64,000 nt of DNA. Origin: JAIEPM01 sp964546815 (GTDB taxonomy: Bacteria > Cyanobacteriota > Vampirovibrionia > Obscuribacterales > Obscuribacteraceae). A model generated the notes under the pieces. It saw only the letters and a program-made list of their open reading frames with translations. It did no database searches and was not told the DNA's origin. The stretch spans positions 62,001 to 126,000 of the forward strand of contig CAZJLR010000010.1 in NCBI GenBank assembly GCA_964546815.1, read 5' to 3'. The position numbers and the translations under genes are program-made. The first letter of the stretch is position 1, and the number at the start of each line of letters is the position of its first letter. Shown piece after piece: positions 36,577 through 45,080 of this stretch.

Positions 36577-37545
36577 ATGAACAACAATCATTCAGTTAAA
36601 GCGGCACTCATTGCAGCAGCACTCGCAGTTGCTTGTGCTCCGATTTCCTATGCGGCTGAGCCAAGTCCAGCAGCATCAAAAAACAGTGCAGATGCGAGCA
36701 AAGCATCAGCAAATGGCGCAAGCAAAACAACTGCAAGCGCAGCCTCAAGCAAGACAAGCGCAAGCACGGGCGCAAGCAAAACAACCGCAAGCACCGGCGC
36801 AAACAAAGCAACTACAAGCACCGGCGCAAGCAAAACAACCGCAAGCACCGGTGCAAACAAACCAACCGCAAGCACCGGCGCAAGCAAAGTGACCACGACT
36901 ACCAGCGCCAGCAAAGTCACAACGACAAAATCGACCGCAGGCGGCAAGCCTGTTTCTACAAAGACAACGACTACAGGCAGCAAGCGCGTATCTAAAACGA
37001 CAACGCGCAAAGTTGTGAAAAGAAGATCTGTCGTTAGGCCAACAAGCACAACGGCTGTACCAAAAACAGTAGGCCCAGACGGAATGCCAATCTGGCTTGA
37101 TATCAAATCTGCAAGAATTGCCGCGAAAGCCCAAAACAAGTTTATCGTGGCTGATTTTTATACAGATTGGTGCCACTGGTGCAAAGTGTTGGACAAGAAA
37201 ACATTTCACGACCCAACAGTCGCAGCATATCTCGCAAAGAATTTTGTTTGCATGAAAGTTAACTGCGAAGACAATGGATTAGGCACACAATTGGCTCAGC
37301 AAAACAATGTAACCGGTTATCCACGAGTAATGGTATTCCGCCCTAACGGCGTGGCAGTCGGCGGGCTGGAAGGCTATGTCGAACCCAAAGAATTTTTGAA
37401 TACCATTACTGCATTGAAGGAAGGAAGAATTCCGCAGCAAGAGCAGCAACAATCCGCTCCACCTGCGCCACCAGCGCCACCAGCGCCGCCCGAAGCGCAA
37501 CAGCAGGCACCAAAAGAAACACCGCCACAACAAGCGCCACAATAA
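36577..37545 (+). CDS. Secreted thioredoxin-like protein with Ser/Thr/Ala/Lys-rich linker
   Basis: The protein is 322 aa. It has a signal peptide (ALIAAALAVACAPISYAAEP), then about 100 residues of repeats such as ASTGASKTTASTGANK and a basic stretch (KRVSKTTTRKVVKRRSVVR). The thioredoxin domain (about 170-285) has active site WCHWC in FYTDWCHWCKVLDKKTF and the cis-Pro region GYPRVMVF. The tail is rich in Pro and Gln. The CxxC fold suggests reduction or isomerisation of disulfides in exported proteins, while the linker could bind the cell surface. It is directly downstream of the DUF885 gene (nine-base gap) and probably co-transcribed. Confidence 0.85.
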   Translation: MNNNHSVKAALIAAALAVACAPISYAAEPSPAASKNSADASKASANGASKTTASAASSKTSASTGASKTTASTGANKATTSTGASKTTASTGANKPTASTGASKVTTTTSASKVTTTKSTAGGKPVSTKTTTTGSKRVSKTTTRKVVKRRSVVRPTSTTAVPKTVGPDGMPIWLDIKSARIAAKAQNKFIVADFYTDWCHWCKVLDKKTFHDPTVAAYLAKNFVCMKVNCEDNGLGTQLAQQNNVTGYPRVMVFRPNGVAVGGLEGYVEPKEFLNTITALKEGRIPQQEQQQSAPPAPPAPPAPPEAQQQAPKETPPQQAPQ

Positions 37546-37548
37546 AAT

Positions 37549-38412
37549 TTAAACAGCGTCTTTCATCCAGTCGGGAAAAGCCCCGGCTGCATGCGTGCTG
37601 CCCTGGCGTACCTTTTGCAAGCGTTGATACCAGAGCTCAACCATTTTATTGCAGTCAAAAACCGTATCAGTTTGCCCATAACTCGGCGTTAAATTGAAAG
37701 TATGCCTGACACCAAGCTCGTCGATTGTTAGTGCAATAAACTTGAATGGAATTGGCTTCATCCAGAGGGGATGATGTTTAATTTCCATCGACACAATGTT
37801 CGCTGGGCTGCACGTAAAACTCAGCTTCTTACTTTGAAAATCAAGCTTCGTAGGCGTCAAAGTCAAAACGCCCCGCGTTTCGAACAGCCAGACCATTTTA
37901 TAATTCCAACCCTTTTGGTATGCGTCGCTGGAAACCCAGCATTCAGTTGTAACCAGCCAATCAGTGAGTTTCATCACCTGCTGTCCGCCTGATTTACTCA
38001 GGTCTAGCAACTTTTTGCTGTAATAATCAGCGGCTTCCATGCGCTTAAGCTTGAGATAACCGGCAACCAGCTTTTCCAGGTCTTCCATCTGAGTTTTTGT
38101 ATCGCCCGAGATGATGCGGTCTTCCACTGCAACAATGCCCGCTTTCATCGCGCCGAACACCTTTCGGTCTACCAGTCGAGCGCCGAATACACCCGCTGCT
38201 CCAAGGGCGAAGCCAAATAAGAGACTGGCAGGCAAGAACATGGTGAAAGACACTGTTTTATAGATAAATGGCGCACAAAGTCCGCCAAGAAAGCCTACCA
38301 GCATTGCACTGATGAAAAATACAAATATAGCTTTGTGTTCTAAAAGCTTGTGACGCCAGGAAAGCCGCCTGTAGTGCGTGAGGGCGCCGGCGCTGCCTGT
38401 AGAATCGGTCAT
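37549..38412 (-). CDS. Hypothetical two-TM membrane protein
   Basis: The protein is 287 aa and its ATG has AGGAG nine bases upstream. Two adjacent membrane segments (AIFVFFISAMLVGFLGGLCAPF and FTMFLPASLLFGFALGAAGVFGA) lie at residues about 28-80, followed by a soluble domain. That domain has a helical part (KLVAGYLKLKRMEAADYYSK) and a beta-rich part (RGVLTLTPTKLDFQSKKLSF) that resembles a GRAM/PH-like fold, an inference. It is convergent with the thioredoxin-like gene, with only three bases between stop codons. Unknown function. Confidence 0.72.
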   Translation of the reverse strand: MTDSTGSAGALTHYRRLSWRHKLLEHKAIFVFFISAMLVGFLGGLCAPFIYKTVSFTMFLPASLLFGFALGAAGVFGARLVDRKVFGAMKAGIVAVEDRIISGDTKTQMEDLEKLVAGYLKLKRMEAADYYSKKLLDLSKSGGQQVMKLTDWLVTTECWVSSDAYQKGWNYKMVWLFETRGVLTLTPTKLDFQSKKLSFTCSPANIVSMEIKHHPLWMKPIPFKFIALTIDELGVRHTFNLTPSYGQTDTVFDCNKMVELWYQRLQKVRQGSTHAAGAFPDWMKDAV

Positions 38413-38574
38413 TAAAGCTGTCTCCTAACCCCGGGGCTGCTTTTGGCAAGTACCAATAGAAACATACCCAGCTAAGACGTCTTGTAGCCTAAAATTGCCT
38501 CTCTCTTTTATGGATCTGAATTAAATCCGAACTGCCGCACTTATGACTTGAGTTATGCCAACTCCAGAATTCAT

Positions 38575-39159
38575 TTAGTGTTTAGTCTTTTTGGGATGAG
38601 CCATATCTTCTCTTTCTTTCCGCAGCGTCTTTAACACACTCAACAGGTCATCCTTTTGTCCTGCCTCGTGCGTATAGTGAAAGTTGACAAAAGTCCATTT
38701 TCCTTTATTTAGAACCAGCTCTGGCACCACGTCAGGTCGTGCACCTTTTTTCCCATTCCAATAGCCGTAGACCTCTACCAATACACTATTATTCTTCTTA
38801 CTGGTTTTGCCAACAACATACCGCTGCGCGATATCCTGTGCATTTAGCACCGGGTCAAAATCAAGCCCGACGATTTCGCCTGGAGATTTAGCACTTGCAT
38901 CAGAGTCGATTTTCAAATCGCGTAAAAGCTCTGGACTGAATTCAAGATTTTCTCGCTTTTGTATCTCAGCCTCAGCATTGCTTTTGGGACCCTCCTGAGC
39001 GCTGCGATTTACCTTCGCAGCATACCAAGTATAAAAATCCTGCACAACTTTCGCGCATGCTTTTTCATCCGCTGCTGGAGTTGCAGCATTGGCATTCATG
39101 TTTATCGTCAGTGTGATCAAAACGAATAGCATGCAAAATGATCTGATTGAATTTTTCAT
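38575..39159 (-). CDS. Secreted hypothetical protein (DUF3828-like)
   Basis: The protein is 194 aa from ATG at 39159, which has GGAG five bases upstream and gives a proper signal peptide (SIRSFCMLFVLITLTINMNANA). An ATG at 39195 would add 12 residues and spoil the signal. The mature part has a helical start (CAKVVQDFYTWYAAKVNR) and a beta sheet region with LVEVYGYWNGKK and WTFVNFHY, a pattern I associate with DUF3828/NTF2-like secreted proteins, an unverified resemblance. Probably periplasmic. The C-terminus is Lys/His-rich. Confidence 0.68.
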   Translation of the reverse strand: MKNSIRSFCMLFVLITLTINMNANAATPAADEKACAKVVQDFYTWYAAKVNRSAQEGPKSNAEAEIQKRENLEFSPELLRDLKIDSDASAKSPGEIVGLDFDPVLNAQDIAQRYVVGKTSKKNNSVLVEVYGYWNGKKGARPDVVPELVLNKGKWTFVNFHYTHEAGQKDDLLSVLKTLRKEREDMAHPKKTKH

Positions 39160-39315
39160 AGTTGCTCCACAAGCGAATGCTACCAAGATTTTCATTTACC
39201 CTTGCTCACGACAGTTGAGCGTAAGACCGCGCCAGTACGGACCTCAGCATCCTCCGATTCTCCTCACGTCAGTGTACTATAATTGTGAAATCAGGTAGGT
39301 CCTGGGAGAAATTAC

Positions 39316-39588
39316 ATGTCAGAACTTTATGGAAAGAAGCAACGGCTTCGGAAGGCAATTACAAAGATTAAAGAGCTGAATAACACCCAGGCAATGAAGA
39401 AACAAATAGGTGGACAAGCTGCCACAACCAGCTCCGCAGCGGTGACCTCTAATCGGGCGTCATTAAACTCACTTATTGCAAGTAATTTTTTTGGACTGAA
39501 CATACCTTCAATAGCCGCCGCAGAATCAAGCTATACAGAGATGTGGGCACAAGATGTAGCGGCTATGACTAAGTCTCATGAAGGTTAA
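39316..39588 (+). CDS. Small hypothetical protein (90 aa)
   Basis: The ATG is preceded by GGGAG with a seven-base spacer, which supports a real gene. The N-terminal 40 residues are basic and helical (KKQRLRKAITKIKELNN). The rest is Ala/Ser-rich and ends in an acidic helix (ESSYTEMWAQDVAAMTKSHEG). There is no signal peptide or membrane segment. It has no recognisable family. A 283-bp gene-free stretch follows before the permease. Confidence 0.55.
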   Translation: MSELYGKKQRLRKAITKIKELNNTQAMKKQIGGQAATTSSAAVTSNRASLNSLIASNFFGLNIPSIAAAESSYTEMWAQDVAAMTKSHEG

Positions 39589-39871
39589 AATGACATAGAG
39601 GCACAGCAGGAACCATAGATTGCATATCTTGGAGGAGAAAAGCCTGCATTTAAGCGATAGAACGTAAGCAACTGCTCGATCGAATAAATAATTATGCTAG
39701 CGTTGAATGCTGCAGTTTTGCACTGTTATTCTCCGTTTCCGATTTGCACTCAACAACAACAATTTGCGGTACAAATTCAAAAAATCGTGTTCTTACGAAG
39801 CCAGTTGGGAGTTGCACGATAGACTCGACATCCATCAATCTGAGAAATTTTGATTGACTGGAGGTTAGAAC

Positions 39872-41248
39872 TTGTCGAATCATTCATTGCATTACGCGAA
39901 CTGCGCTGTTCCTGATCACGAACGAAGAGGAACAGCCACCATGGGGTTGCTCTGGATAACAATGGTTACCGCTTTCCCGACAGTACTGATCGGATTCGAA
40001 TGGTTCAAACTCGGAATAAGTCTTTCACAAGTGATTATTTGCTCGGTCTCAGCTTGTCTTCTGCTTCTGGCATACACGGTTCCCACAGTTTATGTTTCAG
40101 CGAAAACCGGCAAAGGCTATGGGTTGCTAAACATCGAAACTTTTGGAGCAAAAGGCGCGCTTGCAGTAAATGTTTTGCTGCTGGCAATGTTCGTTTCATT
40201 TTATGGACTGGCAGCACTTCTATTGGCTGAGGGACTAAACAGCCTCTTCCATACAAACTTTCCGCTAGCACCTTCTGCAGCGATAATTGCCTTGCTTATG
40301 GCACTGAACAATTTTTTTGGATTTTCGGGTGTGGCTAATTTTGCAAGATATGTAGCGGCTCCAGTATTGATTATCTGGGTCGCATATACATTCGCAAAAG
40401 TCGCTCCGACTTGCCCACCTGATGCCTTGATTGCACAATCACAACAGTCTTTTTCTTTCGCACTATCTACGGTGTCATCATTCATAATTGGATTTGCAAT
40501 CTGGGGAAATGAAGGTGACTACTGGCGCTTCTCACGCCCAGGAGCAAAAGAATCAATCGTGCCGTTGGCTATTGCCCTCGCAATTGGCGAAGTCATTTTT
40601 CCTGTAACGGGCTGGATGGTGGCACACTATTCCGGTGTAACAGACTATGCTAAAGCAACAGATTTCATGAGTAACTATTCTTTCGGCGGATTGCCGTTGC
40701 TCGGTGCGGTGGTGCTGACGGCCGCGTACTTCGCATGTAATGATTCAAATCTTTTCGGCTCTAGCACCACCTTAGAGCTAGTAGTAAAAATGAAACATCG
40801 CAAGTCGGTGTCGTTGCTCGCCATTGTCGGGGCCGTCATAGCCTATGGATTAGCAACATTCGGAGCTCAACAATCGCTCGAATTTATCGCTTCGCTGAAT
40901 TGCATTTTCTTACCCACACCTACAGTGATAGCTGTCACAAACTGGTTTCTTGCAAAACGCAATTCGGAATTAGAGCAGCTTGTTTCCCCATCTCACAGAT
41001 CAGCCTGCATTGCGCTGCTAATGGGCATAGCTACAGGTTTGCTCTCGTCAAAACTGATTCCAGGAATTCCTGTGATAGAGGGTTGCATTCCATGCCTGCA
41101 AGCATGGTTGGTGGCGTCCTTATCGTTCATTACTCTGCGAATAATCGATTACAAGCACGCACGTGACCTTGCAAGAACGAACGCAATTTTAGATACCAAT
41201 GAGCAAAATGGTCTGGCTCTTTTGCCAGTAAGAATCCGGACCCGCTAA
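39872..41248 (+). CDS. NCS1-family cytosine/purine permease
   Basis: The 458-aa protein starts at TTG, with GGAGG seven bases before it. The N-terminus has the family signature (NCAVPDHERRGTATMG). About 12 membrane segments follow, and a central block reads NEGDYWRFSRPGAKESI as in CodB-like transporters. NCS1 carriers import cytosine, purines, hydantoins or related compounds with H+ or Na+. The substrate cannot be set from sequence. No nucleobase-using enzyme is adjacent, which is unusual for codB-type genes. Its same-frame downstream region carries a broken gene remnant. Confidence 0.85.
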   Translation: MSNHSLHYANCAVPDHERRGTATMGLLWITMVTAFPTVLIGFEWFKLGISLSQVIICSVSACLLLLAYTVPTVYVSAKTGKGYGLLNIETFGAKGALAVNVLLLAMFVSFYGLAALLLAEGLNSLFHTNFPLAPSAAIIALLMALNNFFGFSGVANFARYVAAPVLIIWVAYTFAKVAPTCPPDALIAQSQQSFSFALSTVSSFIIGFAIWGNEGDYWRFSRPGAKESIVPLAIALAIGEVIFPVTGWMVAHYSGVTDYAKATDFMSNYSFGGLPLLGAVVLTAAYFACNDSNLFGSSTTLELVVKMKHRKSVSLLAIVGAVIAYGLATFGAQQSLEFIASLNCIFLPTPTVIAVTNWFLAKRNSELEQLVSPSHRSACIALLMGIATGLLSSKLIPGIPVIEGCIPCLQAWLVASLSFITLRIIDYKHARDLARTNAILDTNEQNGLALLPVRIRTR

Positions 41249-41344
41249 TTACAATCCACAGTAATTCTCCTGACCCTTACGATAATCAGCAACCCTCAAA
41301 ACAGTCTTCGCCACATTCACTGTTGTCTTAAGGGTTGCTTCAGT

Positions 41345-41527
41345 GGCTTCTTGTTGGATTTCAATCCGAGCGACTCGCATGATTTCAATACTGTCAATAC
41401 GCGCACAGGCGAGAAACTCGAATTAACCGACATTTTCAAAAGCGAAGACATATTCAATGCATTGATGAAAGACTCCTCCAAGCTTGGCAAAACCTCACAC
41501 CATGAAAGTAGCTTCCCTTCCGACTAG
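41345..41527 (+). pseudogene. Gene remnant resembling a DUF3298/RsiV-type C-terminus
   Basis: This open segment without a usable start codon encodes a protein-like stretch ending in TAG at 41525-41527. It includes DFNTVNTRTGEKLELTDIFK followed by a short helix. The TGEKLxLxDIFK pattern is typical of DUF3298/RsiV-like periplasmic proteins. The frame is the same as that of the permease and stays open from its stop codon, but the first 30 codons after that stop look non-coding. I read it as the decayed 3' end of a lost gene. Confidence 0.4.
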
Positions 41528-41619
41528 TTCCAGCAGTGCCGAAAACAAGCATCCGACCTACCGTGCCTAGAAAGCAGACTGCTGTGGCGATGCCTGGGGT
41601 GGCACCGTTCACCGACCTC

Positions 41620-42054
41620 TTAATGTAGAACACCTAATTTAGTCAACCTAAGCGACTTTAGCGTATTCCATTTTGGATTTAGTGGTTCAAGCTCACTCAT
41701 TGTTTGGAAAACAACAGGCAAGAGCATTAGTTCGGGGCATTCAGTTTTGTCAATTCGAGAACCAGTGAAATGCTTTTCTAGTCCTCTTTCAAGACTCTCG
41801 ACTGCGCATTTGCCCAGGAGAATTTTTTCTTCCCGGCTGAGATTTGCTGTTTCAGAGATTCCTGGCATGAAATCGAACCCCTCTATCATGCTTAAATACG
41901 CGCATGCCGCAGCCGAGTACTGCCCTTCAGCCTCCATTTGCTGAGCCGCAATCAAAGAATTATCCAAATCTGCTTTCGCTGGCGTGCTACCAGCAATGAT
42001 TGTCGCCAAAGAAACGACCAACAGACCCAAATACTTTGTAGAAACTTTGCACAT
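41620..42054 (-). CDS. Small secreted hypothetical protein
   Basis: The protein is 144 aa with a signal peptide (YLGLLVVSLATIIAGSTPAKA). The mature part is helical: one TPR-like hairpin (LIAAQQMEAEGQYSAAACAYLSMIEG), then a charged helical stretch with ERGLEKHF and a C-terminal helix-turn-helix with LEPLNPKWNTLKSLRL. Possibly a degenerate TPR protein. No known family, and no operon partner on this strand. It is divergent from the catalase-like gene with 138 bp between start codons. Confidence 0.62.
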   Translation of the reverse strand: MCKVSTKYLGLLVVSLATIIAGSTPAKADLDNSLIAAQQMEAEGQYSAAACAYLSMIEGFDFMPGISETANLSREEKILLGKCAVESLERGLEKHFTGSRIDKTECPELMLLPVVFQTMSELEPLNPKWNTLKSLRLTKLGVLH

Positions 42055-42192
42055 TGTCGCTGCTAAACCTCATTGCATATCCGACAGAATCACTATAGAA
42101 GGAGAAAATGAGATTTTCCTGAAATTGAGTTGCCCATCAATGCTCTAAAATCTGCATTTGCGCTCTTATATGGCGAACACTCAGGAGGAACT

Positions 42193-43158
42193 ATGTCTTC
42201 AGATACTACGGTCGAAAAACCTGGTGAGCAGTTAATTGTCGATTTGCTTGATTCGCTAGATAAGCTATTCGGGCTACATCCAGGATTCCGTCCTGTACAT
42301 GCGAAGGGCGTGATGTGTTCTGGTGTGTTTAGAGCAAGTGAAGAGGCTCGCGATTTGACCTCAGCTGCCCATGTGCAGCGTGAGTCGGTTCCTGTAGTGC
42401 TGCGATTTTCGAACTTCGCGGGTGTACCGACCATTCCTGACAACGATCCAAACGGTGCGGGACCGCGCGGTTTCGCGCTGCGCTTCTATCTTGCAGAGCA
42501 TGAGCACACAGATATTGTGGGACATTCTGAGAACGGTTTCCCCGTGCGTACAGGTGAGGAGTTTCTCGAACTCGCTCGTGCACTCGCAAGCAGCGGCGCT
42601 GATGCAGCAAAGCCGACACCGCTTGAGCGATTCTTTCAAGATCATCCAAGAGCGAAAGAGTTTCTTGAAGCTCCCAAGCCGATACCAACCAGTTATGCGC
42701 GCGAAGCATTCTTCGGCGTAAACGCAGTTCGATTCATAAACAAAAATGGTGTGGCAAGATACGGCCGTTATAAAATTCGCCCGGAAGGCGGTACTGAGTA
42801 TTTATCAGCTTCGGAAGCGGCCGCAAAGAGCGAGAACTTCCTCGCCGACGAGATGATTGAAAGGCTAAAAAGAGGTCCGGTCAAGATGGATGTCATCGTG
42901 CAGCTCGCAGGCCCGAACGACATCATAGATGATGCCAGCAGCCGCTGGTCAGACACCAATACAGAGCTGAATTTTGGAACTATCGAACTAATCGCGCCTG
43001 CCAATGATGCAGACCCTGAGTTGCGCAAGATTATCTTTGACCCAGTGCCGCGATTGGAAGGAATTGAAGCATCAAACGATCCACTAATACAGGTTCGTTC
43101 AGATATTTACCTCTTGAGTGGTCGCCGTCGCCGCGCCGCCGCGGCACAGAAAGCCTAA
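42193..43158 (+). CDS. Catalase-family peroxidase (SrpA-like)
   Basis: The protein is 321 aa from ATG at 42193, with AGGAGG four bases before it. An upstream ATG at 42130 lacks a ribosome-binding site. The minimal catalase fold shows the distal His in FRPVHAKGVMCSGVF, the heme-pocket Asn/Arg region in VLRFSNFAG and GPRGFALRFYL, and a C-terminal RSDIYLLSGRRR block where the family places its proximal Tyr ligand. These short catalase relatives act as heme peroxidases using organic peroxides or H2O2. There is no signal peptide, so it is cytosolic. It stands alone, and the strong ribosome site suggests high expression. Confidence 0.87.
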   Translation: MSSDTTVEKPGEQLIVDLLDSLDKLFGLHPGFRPVHAKGVMCSGVFRASEEARDLTSAAHVQRESVPVVLRFSNFAGVPTIPDNDPNGAGPRGFALRFYLAEHEHTDIVGHSENGFPVRTGEEFLELARALASSGADAAKPTPLERFFQDHPRAKEFLEAPKPIPTSYAREAFFGVNAVRFINKNGVARYGRYKIRPEGGTEYLSASEAAAKSENFLADEMIERLKRGPVKMDVIVQLAGPNDIIDDASSRWSDTNTELNFGTIELIAPANDADPELRKIIFDPVPRLEGIEASNDPLIQVRSDIYLLSGRRRRAAAAQKA

Positions 43159-43240
43159 AAAGCCTTGCTGCCCCGCGGAGAGCTAGCTCATATCCGCGGA
43201 GTTTGCAAGACTATAAGATGGGCAGACGCACCGTTGCCGG

Positions 43241-43564
43241 TTAAGCCTCCCCTTCCAAGACCTGATTCATTGTATACAGGGCGACTGCAGAGCTACCGCA
43301 ATAGCGAATAAATTGCCGAGCAATTTCGCGAACAGCTTCCATATCACCAAAATTTGGCAGAAAGCCAAAACGTGCAGCGCGTGAAATCGAGAGCAGATAG
43401 CGAATGAAACGCAGACCGCTGTCGCTCATTTCTTCAGCACCACGATTACCTTCCATTATGGTATTAACTATAGATTGCTCAGCCATCGCCGAAAGAGATA
43501 CTTCCGCAGCAATACCGGAGGTCTGTTCGTTATCCATTCCCGAAGGACCGTCTTGCTCAATCAT
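43241..43564 (-). CDS. Hypothetical protein (107 aa)
   Basis: I start it at ATG 43564, since the 25 residues encoded further upstream look non-coding. A weak AGGTG lies nine bases before it. The protein is mostly helical and acidic at the start (MIEQDGPSGMDNEQTSG), then has a more conserved-looking core (SGLRFIRYLLSISRAARFGF, FIRYCGSSAVALYTMNQVLE). No membrane segment or known domain. It sits between the catalase-like gene and tdh, convergent with the former. Confidence 0.55.
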   Translation of the reverse strand: MIEQDGPSGMDNEQTSGIAAEVSLSAMAEQSIVNTIMEGNRGAEEMSDSGLRFIRYLLSISRAARFGFLPNFGDMEAVREIARQFIRYCGSSAVALYTMNQVLEGEA

Positions 43565-43789
43565 CTTAGAGTCACCTGCAAATATAAAGAAATTGTTGAT
43601 ACCGTGACTCAATCTAAGCCAGCAAAATTTTCTTGGCAACTTAACAAACGCTAAGGCACAGCCAGTTCGCGCCTAATGACAGCCGCAAACGCCACAGACA
43701 GGGGGTGGGTTGTAGTTCTTGCCCAATGTGAAGTACATTGTGCATCTGTTACAAAGCTGTTGCCATGCCGTCACGCAAGGAGTACGACA

Positions 43790-45007
43790 ATGCAGACCAA
43801 GCCTGTGGCAAACACACTAGCTAAGACGGAGACACGCCAAAAGACCATGAAATGCCTAATCAAGGAAAACCTAGCAACCGACGGTTTTAGCCTCAAAGAA
43901 CAACATCCAGAGCCCACGCCCGGTTTTGGCGAAGTTAGAATCAGAGTGCTCGCTACAGCAGTTTGCGGCACAGACAAGAGCATTTACAACAGCGGTAAGA
44001 GCGAAGGCATGCGCCGCGAAATGCAGCGCTATTTGAAGTCTGCGGCTGACTACAGACCAATCGTCGTCGGGCACGAATTCTGCGGCATCGTTGAAGAATT
44101 AGGACCCGGTGTCAGGGACATGAACCTTGATGTGCCAGAGCATTTACTTATAAAGAAAGGTGACTATGTCACGGCTGAAATGCATCTTTCTTGCGGGCAT
44201 TGCTCTTTGTGCCGCACGGGCAACGAGCATATTTGCACATCGGTGAAAGTTAAGGGCGTGCATCTCGACGGCTGTTTTGCGCAATCGGTTGTTGTTCCAT
44301 ATAAGAATGTGATTTTGCTTGGGAAGAATGGTGATACCAGCCAAATTTCACCACGCATCGGCGCGATGCTGGATGCTTTCGGCAATGCTGTGCACACTGT
44401 GCAAGAGGCTGATGTTGCAGGCAAATCTGTCGCAATTTTAGGAGCAGGACCGCTCGGCTTGATGTCTACATTCTTGTGTCGCGCGTTTGGTGCCACCAGA
44501 ATCTACATGACTGAAGCAGCAGATTTAGAACGGCGCTCTGCGCTTGCAAGCGAATTTCATGCAGACCATTTTATTGATGTATCAAAAGGATCAGACAAAC
44601 TGCACCAACTGGTAAATAAGCTTGAATCAAATTCAAATGGCGTTGATGTTGTACTCGAAATGTCTGGCTCGCTGCCGGCATATCAAGACGCATTCAAAAT
44701 TGTGCGAAACGGTGGACAGGTCATTCTGCTAGGCATCGCACGCGAACCATTGCCGCAATTTGATATCGCCAACGGAGTCATCTGGAAAGGCGTAACAGTA
44801 AAAGGCATTTTCGGTAGAAAAATGTTTAGCACATGGGAAACCATGTTGAGTTTGATCAGATCTGATCGTTTAGATTTGAAATCAAAACTCGAAAAAGTTG
44901 TAGCGCAAAAGCTCTACAAACTTGACGAATACGAAGAAGCATTCAGCGTACTGGGAACAGGCGAAGAACTGAAGCTGATTTTCAGCCCAGACAGCACACT
45001 CAACTAA
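43790..45007 (+). CDS. tdh: Zinc-dependent alcohol dehydrogenase, probable L-threonine 3-dehydrogenase
   Basis: The protein is 405 aa from ATG at 43790 (AAGGAG seven bases upstream; the frame extends to 43676 without a ribosome site). The MDR family shows catalytic zinc residues in AVCGTD and GHEFCG, the structural zinc loop CGHCSLCRTGNEHIC and the Rossmann motif GAGPLG. The next gene is kbl, and the tdh-kbl pair is the standard threonine-to-glycine pathway: oxidation of threonine to 2-amino-3-ketobutyrate with NAD+. It is longer than classic Tdh (about 341 aa), with an insert after residue 60 and a longer N-terminus, so another polyol or amino-alcohol substrate is possible. Confidence 0.8.
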   Translation: MQTKPVANTLAKTETRQKTMKCLIKENLATDGFSLKEQHPEPTPGFGEVRIRVLATAVCGTDKSIYNSGKSEGMRREMQRYLKSAADYRPIVVGHEFCGIVEELGPGVRDMNLDVPEHLLIKKGDYVTAEMHLSCGHCSLCRTGNEHICTSVKVKGVHLDGCFAQSVVVPYKNVILLGKNGDTSQISPRIGAMLDAFGNAVHTVQEADVAGKSVAILGAGPLGLMSTFLCRAFGATRIYMTEAADLERRSALASEFHADHFIDVSKGSDKLHQLVNKLESNSNGVDVVLEMSGSLPAYQDAFKIVRNGGQVILLGIAREPLPQFDIANGVIWKGVTVKGIFGRKMFSTWETMLSLIRSDRLDLKSKLEKVVAQKLYKLDEYEEAFSVLGTGEELKLIFSPDSTLN

Positions 45008-45080
45008 ATTGACGGCGAGCGTATCTACGCTTTCGTCGAGGCAACCCGCATCGCAATTGATTTGATAAGAGGTATAGGAA

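Noticed and set aside
36648..37139. 163-codon open frame (LAPVLAVVLLAPVL repeats) antisense to the thioredoxin-like gene
   Set aside because: It is the reverse reading of the SKTTASTGA repeats. The plus-strand protein has a signal peptide and the WCHWC active site.
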